A stretch of 64,000 bases of DNA from the NCBI GenBank assembly GCA_949285135.1, contig CASDXO010000011.1, forward strand, positions 62,001-126,000, in the 5' to 3' direction. A program made the position numbers and the translations under genes. Shown here piece by piece: positions 1 through 7,425 of this stretch. Position 1 is the stretch's first letter, and every line of letters begins with the position of its first letter. The DNA comes from an uncultured Phascolarctobacterium sp. Its GTDB lineage: Bacteria; Bacillota; Negativicutes; Acidaminococcales; Acidaminococcaceae. The notes beneath the pieces are model-generated. The model was not told the origin of the DNA and searched no databases. It saw nothing but the letters and a program-made list of their open reading frames with translations.

Positions 1-71
1 TCAAAATGCTGGCGCAGCAGGGCTACACCTTTTTCACTTACGTCGTCGCTTACTAATATTTTCATGGTCAT
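1..71 (-). CDS. serA: D-3-phosphoglycerate dehydrogenase, N-terminal fragment cut by the window edge
   Basis: Only the first 23 codons are present. They read MTMKILVSDDVSEKGVALL, the usual start of the 2-hydroxyacid dehydrogenase that oxidises 3-phosphoglycerate to 3-phosphohydroxypyruvate in serine synthesis. The start was placed at the ATG ending at base 71 because a GGAGG lies 8 bases upstream; a second in-frame ATG (base 65) is too far from it. The gene follows serC on the same strand after 33 bases, so both should share the T-box leader upstream of serC. The assignment rests on a short N-terminus plus context; another 2-hydroxyacid dehydrogenase is possible but less likely. Confidence 0.8.
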   Translation of the reverse strand, partial: MTMKILVSDDVSEKGVALLRQHF

Positions 72-104
72 AATTTCTTCCTCCGTTTTCGTGATGATGT
101 TTAT

Positions 105-1181
105 TTACTGATGTTGTTTTTGATAGTTACGCATAAATTCTGCCAAAGCGGTACATGCTTCCATGGGTACGGCGTTATAGGCAGAAGCGCGGCAGCCGCC
201 TACCAGACGATGACCGCCGACGCCGATAAAGCCTGCGGCTTTGGCGGCAGCGACGAAGTCTTTTTCCAGCTCTTTATCAGCCAGGTTAAAGGTAATGTTC
301 ATCCTGCTGCGGTATTCCTTGTCGGCATGGCCGATATAGAAGCCGTTGCTGCCATCGATAGCGTCGTAGATAACCTGTGCCTTGGCTGCATTATTGGCAG
401 CTATTTTCGCAACTCCGCCCTGACGTTTAATCCAGTGCAGCGTTTTATTTACCATATAAATGCAGAATACCGGGGGTGTATTGTACAGGGAATCATTGTC
501 AGCAAAGGTGCTGTATTTCAGCATGGTGGGTAAATCCTGCCTTGCTTTGGCCAGAAAGGCTTTTTTTGCGATAACGATGACTACGCCGGCAGGACCGAGA
601 TTTTTCTGCGCGCCTGCATAGATAAGGTCAAAGTCTGCCACATTTACGGGACGGGACAGAATATCGCTGGACATATCACAGATTACCGGTACATCAAATT
701 TTGGAAAAGCAGGGTATTCTGTGCCGTAAATAGTATTGTTAGCTGTTAAATGCACATAGCAGGTATTTTCCTCAATGGTAAATGCCTGCGGTATATAGCA
801 GTGATTGCGGTCAGCGCTGCTTGCTGCTTCATAGGCTTCGCCGAAGTATTTGGCTTCCGCCATGGCTTTTTTGGCCCACACACCTGTATTAACGTAGGCT
901 GCTTTGCCGCCTTCGGTGAGGAAGTTGGCTGCCGTCATAAGGAACTGGGTGCTGCCGCCGCCCTGAATAAACATGATTTCATAATCGTCGGGGATCTCCA
1001 TCAGCTCACGCAGCAGGTCCTTTGTTTCCTGATGCAGGGCAGCGTACTCGGCACTGCGATGGCTCATTTCGATAATGCTCATCCCGGTATGTTTGTAATC
1101 GGTAAATTCTGCCTGCGCCTCCTGCAGTATTTCAAGCGGCATAGCAGAGGGCCCGGCATTAAAATTATAGGCTCTGGTCAT
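105..1181 (-). CDS. serC: Phosphoserine aminotransferase
   Basis: This 358-residue PLP enzyme converts 3-phosphohydroxypyruvate and glutamate to phosphoserine and 2-oxoglutarate in the cytoplasm. The protein opens with RAYNFNAGPSAMP, the family signature. It contains the GGGSTQF phosphate-binding segment and the PLP lysine in AGAQKNLGPAG near residue 195. Its length is normal for the family. The ATG at 1181 was chosen because AAGGAG lies 8 bases upstream; the longer open frame runs back into the leader RNA and is not coding. It is the first gene after the T-box leader and is followed by serA, giving a two-gene serine-biosynthesis operon that should be induced when tRNA-Ser is uncharged. Confidence 0.96.
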   Translation of the reverse strand: MTRAYNFNAGPSAMPLEILQEAQAEFTDYKHTGMSIIEMSHRSAEYAALHQETKDLLRELMEIPDDYEIMFIQGGGSTQFLMTAANFLTEGGKAAYVNTGVWAKKAMAEAKYFGEAYEAASSADRNHCYIPQAFTIEENTCYVHLTANNTIYGTEYPAFPKFDVPVICDMSSDILSRPVNVADFDLIYAGAQKNLGPAGVVIVIAKKAFLAKARQDLPTMLKYSTFADNDSLYNTPPVFCIYMVNKTLHWIKRQGGVAKIAANNAAKAQVIYDAIDGSNGFYIGHADKEYRSRMNITFNLADKELEKDFVAAAKAAGFIGVGGHRLVGGCRASAYNAVPMEACTALAEFMRNYQKQHQ

Positions 1182-1202
1182 GTGTAAATCTCCTTTGTAA
1201 AT

Positions 1203-1239
1203 AAAAATAGAGAAGTCGTCCCTTGGGACGAGCTTCTCT
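1203..1239 (-). terminator. Second T-box terminator, just before serC
   Basis: A near-perfect stem (GAGAAG...CGTCCC / GGGACGA..CTTCTC) is followed by TATTTTTAT on the minus strand. It ends about 20 bases before the serC ribosome-binding site. Confidence 0.85.
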
Positions 1240-1281
1240 TCTCGCGGTACCACCCAAATTCGGCTGCAGCAAGGCGCATAG

Positions 1282-1320
1282 GGTAAAAAAATAAGCTCTC
1301 CATCCCCAATGGGACGAGAA
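1282..1320 (-). terminator. First T-box terminator
   Basis: On the minus strand the arms TCTCGTCCC and GGGGATGGAGAG can pair with one bulge and are followed by a T-run (TTATTTTTTT). It lies directly after the first T-box motif and competes with the first antiterminator. Confidence 0.75.
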
Positions 1321-1519
1321 CCTTTCCCGCGTTGCCACCCAAATTGCCTACGGCCATCTTTAGTTCGCTGTATCGGGCGAGACCGTCAAATTCATCATTT
1401 GCCGCTCCAAAGCGGAACAGTTTTGCCTTGCTGCTGCCTTGCATCGACCGGCAGCTTTCTGAAAGCTGAGCAGACTGCTTCTTTATCATAGCGTTGCTTT
1501 ATAAAATTGATTGTAGAAA

Positions 1520-1547
1520 ATTATATCACTAATTTACAGACAGTCAA
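1520..1547 (-). promoter_or_regulatory. Sigma-A promoter of the serC leader
   Basis: Minus-strand TTGACT (1547-1542) and TATAAT (1525-1520) are separated by 16 bases. This places the transcript start near 1513, just upstream of the T-box Stem I. Confidence 0.8.
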
Positions 1548-1643
1548 GCAAAAAAAAATAAAAGTTATGTCAGCAAGAGTAAAATGGGAAATAGTGTACG
1601 GAATATTACATAAAATAAAAAATAACAATTTTCAGATTTTTGC

Positions 1644-1672
1644 TTGCCAGAGAGAGGAAAAACTGTTATGGT
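1644..1672 (+). promoter_or_regulatory. Probable promoter of the NSS transporter
   Basis: TTGCCA and TATGGT are separated by 17 bases. A leader of about 60 bases follows, containing a GC-rich inverted repeat (GCGGC/GCCGC) and several NAG triplets before the ribosome-binding site. Confidence 0.5.
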
Positions 1673-1741
1673 AATGATGTATATGCGGTGCATGGCATCG
1701 CTTGAAGCGCGGCAGGGCCGCAGGGTAGAAAGGAAGTTATC

Positions 1742-3070
1742 ATGGAAAAAATTAAGGAAGGTAATCAGAACGGAAGCTTTACGTCTTCTTTTGGCTTCAT
1801 CATTGCCTGTGTAGGTTCGGCAGTAGGGCTGGGTAATATCTGGCTGTTTCCCTATCGTCTGGGTGAATACGGGGGAGCGGCTTTTTTAATTCCCTATTTG
1901 TTTTTTGTGTTTTTATTTGGCTGGGTGGGTCTTTCGGCAGAGTTTGCTGTCGGGCGTCTGGCCCGTACGGGCACGCTTGGCTCATATAAATATTGCTTTG
2001 CGCAGCGCGGACTGGGCAGGCTGGGCAAGGCACTGGGCTGGATTCCGCTGTTAGGCAGTCTGGGGCTGGCTATTGGGTATGCCATCATCCTCGGCTGGAT
2101 TCTGCGCAGTCTGTGGGGGTCTGTCAGCGGTGAGCTGCTGACAGCCGACCCGGCAGTATATTTTGCGGCGGCCAGCGGTGAATATGGCAGTCTGCTCTGG
2201 CATGTGCTGGTAATCGGCATCACCGGCATCGTACTCTTAATGGGTATTATCAAGGGTATAGAAAAGGTCAGCAAGATACTGATGCCGCTGTTTTTTGTCC
2301 TGTTTATGTTTCTGGCGGTGTGGGTATTCTTTTTGCCCGGCAGTGACAAGGGGTATGAATTCCTTTTTGTGCCTGACTGGGACATGCTGATGCGTGCCGA
2401 TACCTGGGTTATGGCTATGGGGCAGGCGTTCTTCTCGTTGTCCATTACCGGTTCCGGTATGATTGTGTACGGTGCCTATCTGGATAAAAAAGTGGATATT
2501 CCCCGTGCTTCCTTGCGCACGGCCTGCTTTGATACTGTTGCTGCCATGCTGGCAGGGCTTGCCATTATGCCGGCTGTGTTTTCCTTCGGCATTGGTGCGG
2601 ACAGAGGCCCGTCGCTGGTATTTCTGACATTGCCTGCTGTGTTTCAGCAGATGCCGATGGGACAGTTTTTTGCAGTATTTTTCTTTCTGTCCGTATTCTT
2701 TGCGGGCATCACGTCTTTAATCAATATGCTGGAAGCTGTCAGTGAAAGCTGGCAGAAGAATTTCGGTATTGCCAGAAATACTGCCGTCCTGATCTGCTGC
2801 GCACTCAGTCTGGCAGTGGGTATCTTTATTGAAGCAGAGCCTAAAGTTGGCAGCTGGATGGATTTTGTGTCCGTAGTTATCGTGCCTTTTGGTGCGGTGC
2901 TGGGTGCGGTTTCCATCTATTATGTACTGGGCTGGGAACGTATCAGGCAGGAGCTGGAAATCGGTCATGGCAAACTCTCTGCCGCTTTCGGCACTGCCGG
3001 ACGCTATATTTATGTGCCGCTGACGGTACTGGTACTGATACTTGGCTTTGTGTACGGCGGTATCGGCTGA
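1742..3070 (+). CDS. Sodium-dependent transporter, neurotransmitter:sodium symporter family
   Basis: This 442-residue inner-membrane protein belongs to the NSS (LeuT-like) family of Na+-coupled amino-acid or amine symporters. The N-terminus shows the family signature: AxxGSAVGLGNIWLFPY within the first 45 residues, in the unwound TM1 that binds Na+ and substrate. About 11 hydrophobic segments follow, as is common for the shorter bacterial members. AAGGAAG lies a few bases before the ATG. It is monocistronic, with its own promoter and a strong terminator. The substrate cannot be read from sequence; bacterial relatives carry tyrosine, tryptophan or other neutral amino acids. Confidence 0.9.
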   Translation: MEKIKEGNQNGSFTSSFGFIIACVGSAVGLGNIWLFPYRLGEYGGAAFLIPYLFFVFLFGWVGLSAEFAVGRLARTGTLGSYKYCFAQRGLGRLGKALGWIPLLGSLGLAIGYAIILGWILRSLWGSVSGELLTADPAVYFAAASGEYGSLLWHVLVIGITGIVLLMGIIKGIEKVSKILMPLFFVLFMFLAVWVFFLPGSDKGYEFLFVPDWDMLMRADTWVMAMGQAFFSLSITGSGMIVYGAYLDKKVDIPRASLRTACFDTVAAMLAGLAIMPAVFSFGIGADRGPSLVFLTLPAVFQQMPMGQFFAVFFFLSVFFAGITSLINMLEAVSESWQKNFGIARNTAVLICCALSLAVGIFIEAEPKVGSWMDFVSVVIVPFGAVLGAVSIYYVLGWERIRQELEIGHGKLSAAFGTAGRYIYVPLTVLVLILGFVYGGIG

Positions 3071-3138
3071 CGGCAGAGGTAAAGTTGGCAAATTACATGG
3101 ATGTGCAGGTAGCCTGCAGCTGATAAGATTATACAGAA

Positions 3139-3170
3139 AAAGAACGACAGCTACATGCTGTCGTTCTTTT
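3139..3170. terminator. Bidirectional terminator between the NSS gene and the PTPS-like gene
   Basis: Perfect 13-base arms (AAAGAACGACAGC / GCTGTCGTTCTTT) enclose a 5-base loop, with T-runs on both strands. It serves the two convergent genes. Confidence 0.92.
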
Positions 3171-3197
3171 TTTGCAGTCATAATTGGTTTGTAATCA

Positions 3198-3764
3198 TCA
3201 GGGTTTTCTGTAGCCGCATTTAGGGCAGACGCCGTTTTCGTCCAAGGCGATACCGCACAGCGGGCAACGGTCAATCTGGTTTTTGGTGGTAAATTCTGCA
3301 GAAGCAGCATTTACACCGCTGGTGAAAGTAATTTTAGCGATATTCAGTTTGTCTTTCAGCAGATCGTAAACAATCTTAATCATGCCTTCTACAGTCAGTG
3401 TTTCTTTGGTAACTACAAGGCGGCATTCCGGATAAGCGGTTGCCAGTTCCGTCTTAAATGCTGGGCCGGTCATCTTGTTTTGCGGTGAACCGTTGCGGAT
3501 GCCCTGTTTTTCGTAAACTTGCAGAACTGCTGGCAGTAATGGGTCGTCTTCACGTAAAATCAGTGCATGGTCAAAGTTTTTCAGTACAGACCAGGCTGTT
3601 TTCTGAATTTCATTGCAGGGGAATACCATATTAACGCCGGGTTCGATAGTGTCTTCCACTTCGATGGTCAGTACTCCGGTATGTCCGTGCAGATACTGGG
3701 CTTCACCCTGAAAACCATAAAATCTGTGCGCATACTGCAAATCCAATGTAGTGATACTTCTCAT
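3198..3764 (-). CDS. 6-pyruvoyltetrahydropterin synthase/QueD-family protein with C-terminal zinc ribbon
   Basis: This 188-residue protein has the PTPS fold signature: AHRFYGF near the start, then LHGHTG with two of the zinc-binding histidines. Its C-terminus adds a CPLCG...CPKCG zinc ribbon, which typical QueD (about 120 residues) lacks. Family members make 6-carboxytetrahydropterin (queuosine pathway) or related pterins. The catalytic Cys that normally sits four residues before HGH (CxxxHGH) is alanine here, with a glutamate just before it, so classic QueD activity is doubtful. The ATG at 3764 has AGGAGG 8 bases upstream; upstream codons are leader. The gene stands alone, next to the fur-family gene. 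A pterin-related or RNA-modification role is inference. Confidence 0.75.
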   Translation of the reverse strand: MRSITTLDLQYAHRFYGFQGEAQYLHGHTGVLTIEVEDTIEPGVNMVFPCNEIQKTAWSVLKNFDHALILREDDPLLPAVLQVYEKQGIRNGSPQNKMTGPAFKTELATAYPECRLVVTKETLTVEGMIKIVYDLLKDKLNIAKITFTSGVNAASAEFTTKNQIDRCPLCGIALDENGVCPKCGYRKP

Positions 3765-3812
3765 GTTGTCAGCCTCCTTTTGCATCTTCTGTATATATAG
3801 CAAGTCTTGTGA

Positions 3813-4193
3813 CTAAGACTTCTTGGGAGCGGATGCCGCTGCATCACGGCACTGAGAACAAAGAAAATGAACTTTTAAATCGTAGCCGTCTATCCGGCAG
3901 CCTATCTGGCGTTCCAGCTGAGCCGTTATATCAGACAGATAAATGTCGGTTAACCTGCCGCATCTGCTGCACAGCAGATGGTCATGGCGGACAATTTTGT
4001 CATAACGGTCAGGATATCCTTCCACACTTATTTTACGAATCAGTTTCTTTTGGCAAAGATTATTCAGATTATTATATACCGTAGCCAGAACCACGGACGG
4101 ATAAGACTGTTTTAAGGTAAGATAAACCTGTTCGGCAGTCAGATGCTCCTGAGCTGTATTGATAATTTCCAGAATACTGTTTTCGTATCTCAT
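3813..4193 (-). CDS. Fur-family transcriptional regulator, PerR-like
   Basis: This 126-residue protein has a winged helix (LTAEQVYLTLKQ..PSVVLATVYNNLNNL) followed by the Fur dimerisation/metal region with HDHLLCSRCG and a second CSQC pair, which together form a structural zinc site as in PerR and Fur. It would be a metal- or peroxide-sensing repressor. A PerR-type palindrome lies within its own promoter, which points to autoregulation. The thioredoxin pair is directly upstream on the same strand but behind its own terminator. PerR is favoured over Fur because of the TTAGAAT-T-ATTCTAT box and the redox neighbourhood; the distinction is inference. Confidence 0.85.
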   Translation of the reverse strand: MRYENSILEIINTAQEHLTAEQVYLTLKQSYPSVVLATVYNNLNNLCQKKLIRKISVEGYPDRYDKIVRHDHLLCSRCGRLTDIYLSDITAQLERQIGCRIDGYDLKVHFLCSQCRDAAASAPKKS

Positions 4194-4206
4194 AATAACC
4201 TCAAAA

Positions 4207-4254
4207 TTAGAATTATTCTATTTCTAATATATAGTAGATTGTAATTTTTGTCAA
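4207..4254 (-). promoter_or_regulatory. Promoter of the Fur/PerR-family gene with overlapping PerR-type box
   Basis: Minus-strand TTGACA (4254-4249) and TATATT (4231-4226) are spaced by 17 bases. A 7-1-7 inverted repeat TTAGAAT-T-ATTCTAT (4207-4221) lies just downstream of the -10 and covers the likely start point. It matches the known PerR box form (TTATAATNATTATAA) closely and suggests autorepression. Confidence 0.75.
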
Positions 4255-4280
4255 GAAGTTTTAAATACTTTTTGCGCTTA

Positions 4281-4323
4281 AATAAAGAAAGGATTCGATA
4301 CGGCATAAGTCATATCGAATCCT
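4281..4323 (-). terminator. Terminator of the trxB-like/trxA operon
   Basis: Arms AGGATTCGATA and TATCGAATCCT (4290-4323) enclose a 12-base loop and are followed on the minus strand by TTCTTTATTT. Confidence 0.85.
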
Positions 4324-4345
4324 GAGCAGGGATTGTACTTTGCAG

Positions 4346-4651
4346 TTATTTTACCAGCATAGCCAGATCTGCTTTGCTTTGCAGACCGACAGCCTGATTT
4401 ACCTTGACACCGTTTTTGAAAACCAGCAGGCTGGGGATGCTCATAATGTTGAAATGGGCAGCCAGTTCCGGATTATCATCAACATTGACCTTGACAATCT
4501 TCACAGCGCTGTTTTCCTTAGCGAAGTCATCCAGAATGGGAGCCTGCATACGACAGGGTCCGCACCAGGGAGCCCAGAAATCTACGAGGACGGGCTGAGC
4601 TGCTTCCAGTACTTCTTTTTTGAATTCATTGGTGTTTACTTCTAATGCCAT
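4346..4651 (-). CDS. trxA: Thioredoxin
   Basis: This 101-residue cytoplasmic disulfide reductant carries the canonical WCGPC active site near residue 30 and the cis-proline IPSLLVF segment near residue 74. Length and motifs are fully typical. The start at 4651 (MALEVN) was chosen because AGGAAG lies 8 bases upstream. It is the second gene of a two-gene unit, 38 bases after the thioredoxin-reductase-like gene that probably reduces it, and is followed by a strong terminator. Confidence 0.96.
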   Translation of the reverse strand: MALEVNTNEFKKEVLEAAQPVLVDFWAPWCGPCRMQAPILDDFAKENSAVKIVKVNVDDNPELAAHFNIMSIPSLLVFKNGVKVNQAVGLQSKADLAMLVK

Positions 4652-4689
4652 AAATAACACTTCCTTTTATAATATTTGCTGTAATTGCT

Positions 4690-5553
4690 TTATGCCTGTG
4701 CAGCAGCAGTACGCAGATATTTGACAGCTGCACTTCCGGCTGCTGCTCCTTCATATACTGCTTTGGCTACCTGCAGCATGCCGCCGGTACAGTCACCAGC
4801 AGCGAAAAGGCCGGGGATACTGGTTGCTCCGTCAGCGTCGATACCAATAAAGCGTCCTTTCAGCATGGCGCCCAGTTTGCGGGCCATGTCGCTGCTGCCT
4901 GCAGTGCCCAGAGCGATAAAGAGGCCATCCAGTGGCATCGTCGTTCCGTCAGCGAAAGTAACGCTGCTGAGCTTTTCTTCGCCGTTGACAGACTGCAGCC
5001 GGCGTTCATCTGTACTGAAGCCTGCTGCCCGGGCTGCTGCGCCGTCTGCACCGTTAGTCAAAACAGTAACGCTGCCTGCCAGATGACGCAGATAATCAGC
5101 TTCGTGCAGGGCGTAGACACCGCTGCCGAGTACGGCAACCTGCTTGCCGCGGTAGAAAAAGCCGTCACATACTGCGCAGTAGCTGACGCCGTGTCCTTCC
5201 AGACGCTGCAGTCCTTCTGCCTTAACAGTAGCGTTTTTGGTACCGGTAGCCAGGATAACGGCTGGTGCCTCATAAATAGCGGCTGCGGTCTGGACGGAGA
5301 AGCTGCCGGTATAATCGATGGACAGTACTTCTTCGTGACGAATATCAGCTCCCAGAGCAGCTGCCTGTGCCAGCCCGGTTTGATACAGGTCTGGGCCGGC
5401 GGCTGTGACTCCGTAGTAGTTTTCAATACGGTGAGCACGAGTCAGTGCGCCGGGGCCGTTCTCCAGCAGCAGCACTCCGATGCCGGCGCGCAGCGCATAT
5501 AAGGCGGCAGATACTCCTGCCGGGCCGCCGCCGATGATGATGAGTTCTGTCAT
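4690..5553 (-). CDS. trxB: Thioredoxin reductase-like flavoprotein, possibly ferredoxin-dependent
   Basis: This 287-residue FAD protein has GGGPAGVSAALYA at the N-terminus (FAD dinucleotide fold), the redox-active CAVCD pair near residue 126, and the C-terminal AAGDCTGG FAD motif. The second nucleotide fold reads GSGVYALHEA, and the HRRxxxR motif that binds the NADPH phosphate is absent; the segment after it reads VTVLTNGADG. Loss of these motifs is the hallmark described for ferredoxin-linked flavin thioredoxin reductases (FFTR) of clostridia. This would fit an anaerobe with abundant reduced ferredoxin. AGAAGG precedes the ATG by 8 bases. It forms an operon with trxA. The electron donor is inference. 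Confidence 0.85.
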   Translation of the reverse strand: MTELIIIGGGPAGVSAALYALRAGIGVLLLENGPGALTRAHRIENYYGVTAAGPDLYQTGLAQAAALGADIRHEEVLSIDYTGSFSVQTAAAIYEAPAVILATGTKNATVKAEGLQRLEGHGVSYCAVCDGFFYRGKQVAVLGSGVYALHEADYLRHLAGSVTVLTNGADGAAARAAGFSTDERRLQSVNGEEKLSSVTFADGTTMPLDGLFIALGTAGSSDMARKLGAMLKGRFIGIDADGATSIPGLFAAGDCTGGMLQVAKAVYEGAAAGSAAVKYLRTAAAQA

Positions 5554-5605
5554 GCTGACTACCTTCTTTCACAAATACTAATTGATAATTATTTTCCTTG
5601 CCCTT

Positions 5606-5634
5606 ATTATACTAAAGTTTCTGACATATGTCTA
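5606..5634 (-). promoter_or_regulatory. Promoter of the trxB-like/trxA operon
   Basis: Minus-strand TAGACA (5634-5629) and a perfect TATAAT (5611-5606) are separated by 17 bases, about 50 bases before the start codon. Confidence 0.65.
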
Positions 5635-5652
5635 TTATATAATTGTGAATAA

Positions 5653-6738
5653 TTATTTCTCTGCGGATTTTTCTTGCTCCAGCTGCTGCAGCGGGGTTTC
5701 AAAATAAACGCTGGTGCTGGGGAAAGCGCAGCTTACGCCTGCTTCTTCCATAATCTGCATCAGTTTAAGATTAATTTGCTGCAGGATTTCCAGATATTCT
5801 ACCTGCGAACCTGTTCTGGCGTAAAAGGTAACGCGCACATTAAGGCTGCTGGCACCGTATTCCACAAAGTGGACGCGGATATCGTCGGTATAAATCGTAT
5901 CCTCACAGCCGGACAGGTAGTTTTTGATGGCCTGGATAACATCCTGCATCTGGGTTGCCGTAGTGCTGTAGGTCAGACCCAGAATAAAGTCCACACGGCG
6001 CTTCTGGCGCATGGTGAAATTGGTAATGGGCGTATTGGACAGCAGGGAATTGGGAATATAGACCAGTTCCTGCGGGAAGGTACGCACACAGGTGCTGCGG
6101 AAGGAAACTTTTTCCACGGTGCCCTCGATGCCGTTGGCGGTAATCCAGTCGCCAATTTTAAAAGGCTTGTCCAGAATGATAATCAGGCTGCCGAACACAT
6201 TGGCCAGTGCGTCTTTGGCTGCAAAGGCGATTGCCAAAGAGCCGATACCGAGAGAAGCCACGAAACCGCTGATGTCGTAGTTCCATTCCTTGGCGATGGT
6301 TACAAAGCCCAGTACTACGATGATAATGCGCAAAATGGTAGAAAAAATATTGGATACAGCTTCTTCGGTGCGGATGCCGACGCGGGTAAAAAGATCAAGC
6401 ATCATGCCGTGAGTGGTATCACTGAGATTATAGCAGCCCCAGAAAAATGCCAGTACAATGGTGCTGCGCAGAACGCGGTCGATAAACAGTGTGCTGCTCA
6501 TCAGCGGGATAGGTGCAAAAATCAATGCTCCATAAATGCCGCCGATAACCAGTACTACATTGATGGGGTTTTCAAAGGCTTCCAGAATCTGTTCGTCATA
6601 GGGAAAGGAGCTGGCCAGAGCAAATTTGTGCAGCAGGTTAAAGAGAAAATGACGGTAAAGGTACCGCAAGAGGACAAAAAAACAGAGAACGCCGATGGAA
6701 GTGCTCCAGGGCATAAGTAACTGCAATATATTTTCCAT
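5653..6738 (-). CDS. Small-conductance mechanosensitive channel, MscS family
   Basis: This 361-residue inner-membrane protein has about four N-terminal hydrophobic helices. A conserved pore helix and cytoplasmic beta-domain follow: GIGSLAIAFAAKDALANVFGSLIIILDKPFKIGDW around residues 165-200 is the MscS core signature. The soluble C-terminal domain continues to residue 350. Such channels open on hypo-osmotic stress and release solutes. GGAGG lies 6 bases before the ATG. It sits upstream of the thioredoxin operon on the same strand, but a promoter between them makes the two independent. Length is slightly above E. coli MscS (286) because of the extra N-terminal helices. Confidence 0.93.
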   Translation of the reverse strand: MENILQLLMPWSTSIGVLCFFVLLRYLYRHFLFNLLHKFALASSFPYDEQILEAFENPINVVLVIGGIYGALIFAPIPLMSSTLFIDRVLRSTIVLAFFWGCYNLSDTTHGMMLDLFTRVGIRTEEAVSNIFSTILRIIIVVLGFVTIAKEWNYDISGFVASLGIGSLAIAFAAKDALANVFGSLIIILDKPFKIGDWITANGIEGTVEKVSFRSTCVRTFPQELVYIPNSLLSNTPITNFTMRQKRRVDFILGLTYSTTATQMQDVIQAIKNYLSGCEDTIYTDDIRVHFVEYGASSLNVRVTFYARTGSQVEYLEILQQINLKLMQIMEEAGVSCAFPSTSVYFETPLQQLEQEKSAEK

Positions 6739-6857
6739 AAGGAACCTCCAGAATGATTTTGTTTATATTGTAACATTAGGTGCAGCCCAACACAACGAGT
6801 TTACATGTTTTTCTAATACTTTTAACACAAGTGCTGATTAAAAAATATTTTCTATGG

Positions 6858-6863
6858 TATAAT
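6858..6863 (+). promoter_or_regulatory. -10 box for the DUF456-to-CHAD gene run
   Basis: A perfect TATAAT lies 33 bases upstream of the DUF456 start. The -35 (TGATTA, 17 bases upstream) is poor, so activation or weak expression is possible. Confidence 0.45.
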
Positions 6864-6895
6864 GGTTTTTAATAAAACCCAAGGAGGATTTAGTA

Positions 6896-7411
6896 ATGGA
6901 ATATCTGGTGGAAAGGCTTATTGCCGGCACCATGCTTATCCTGGGTCCGTTGCTGACGATCTTTGATCTGCCTGGCAATACGTTTTTACTTATTACATGT
7001 CTGGGCTTTGCCGTTTATGACGAAGCCCTGTTCTGGAACAGCAGGCTGCTGGCTGCAGCCGTATTGATTTACGCGATGGGCGAAGGCTGGGAATTCTGCG
7101 TTTCTCTGTTCGGCATTAAGAGAAAGAAGGTTTCCTGGCTGGCCGTACTGCTGATAGGTATCGGCGGATTTATCGGTACCCTGGCAGGTACGGCGGTACT
7201 GCCCGTGCTGGGCTCCTTTGCGGGAGGTATAGCCGGCGCCTATATGACTGCGTTCCTGTATGAATATCTTAACAGCGGCAGAAGCGACAATGCGCTGGCG
7301 CTTGCCATGCAGGCGGCCAAGGTGCGGTTTCTGGCGCTGATCGGCAAACTGGCTGCCGGCATCCTGCTGGCGGTAATCCTGTTCAGACAGGTGTTTTGGA
7401 ATACTTTTTAA
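6896..7411 (+). CDS. DUF456-type membrane protein
   Basis: This 171-residue integral membrane protein has four to five hydrophobic segments, including a glycine-rich pair (LIGIGGFIGTLAGTAVLPVLGSFAGGIAG) typical of DUF456 proteins. No enzymatic motif is visible and the family function is unknown. AAGGAGG precedes the ATG by 8 bases. It is the first gene of a tightly packed co-directional run: VOC protein, 2-hydroxyacid dehydrogenase, CHAD protein and a small unknown protein. The family call is from the hydrophobicity and glycine pattern and is moderately secure. Confidence 0.7.
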   Translation: MEYLVERLIAGTMLILGPLLTIFDLPGNTFLLITCLGFAVYDEALFWNSRLLAAAVLIYAMGEGWEFCVSLFGIKRKKVSWLAVLLIGIGGFIGTLAGTAVLPVLGSFAGGIAGAYMTAFLYEYLNSGRSDNALALAMQAAKVRFLALIGKLAAGILLAVILFRQVFWNTF

Positions 7412-7425
7412 AGCGAGGAATAAAT

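Larger units (their letters stand above)
1182..1513 (-). promoter_or_regulatory. T-box leader with duplicated antiterminator/terminator module
   Basis: On the minus strand two T-box sequences occur: GGGTGGCAACGCGGG (1326-1340) and GGGTGGTACCGCGAG (1241-1255), both preceded by AATTT. Each is followed by its own terminator (1282-1320 and 1203-1239). The region from about 1500 to 1380 holds a Stem I-like element with an AGAAAGC...GGTCGATGC apical motif and a Stem III-like CCGC/GCGG hairpin. Only about 40 bases separate terminator 1 from the second T-box, so there is no room for a second Stem I. One tRNA-sensing stem therefore seems to serve two expression platforms. Serine specificity is inferred from the downstream genes; an AGC triplet on the 3' side of Stem I could be the specifier, but I could not fold it. 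Confidence 0.88.

Noticed and set aside
1178-1489. A 103-codon minus-strand frame upstream of serC
   Set aside because: It is entirely explained by the T-box leader RNA, with two T-box motifs and two terminators.
1682-1741. NAG triplets in the NSS transporter leader, compared with the possible HutP site at 54.4 kb
   Set aside because: Spacing is irregular and the triplets come mainly from a short GCGGC/GCCGC repeat; not enough to claim HutP control.
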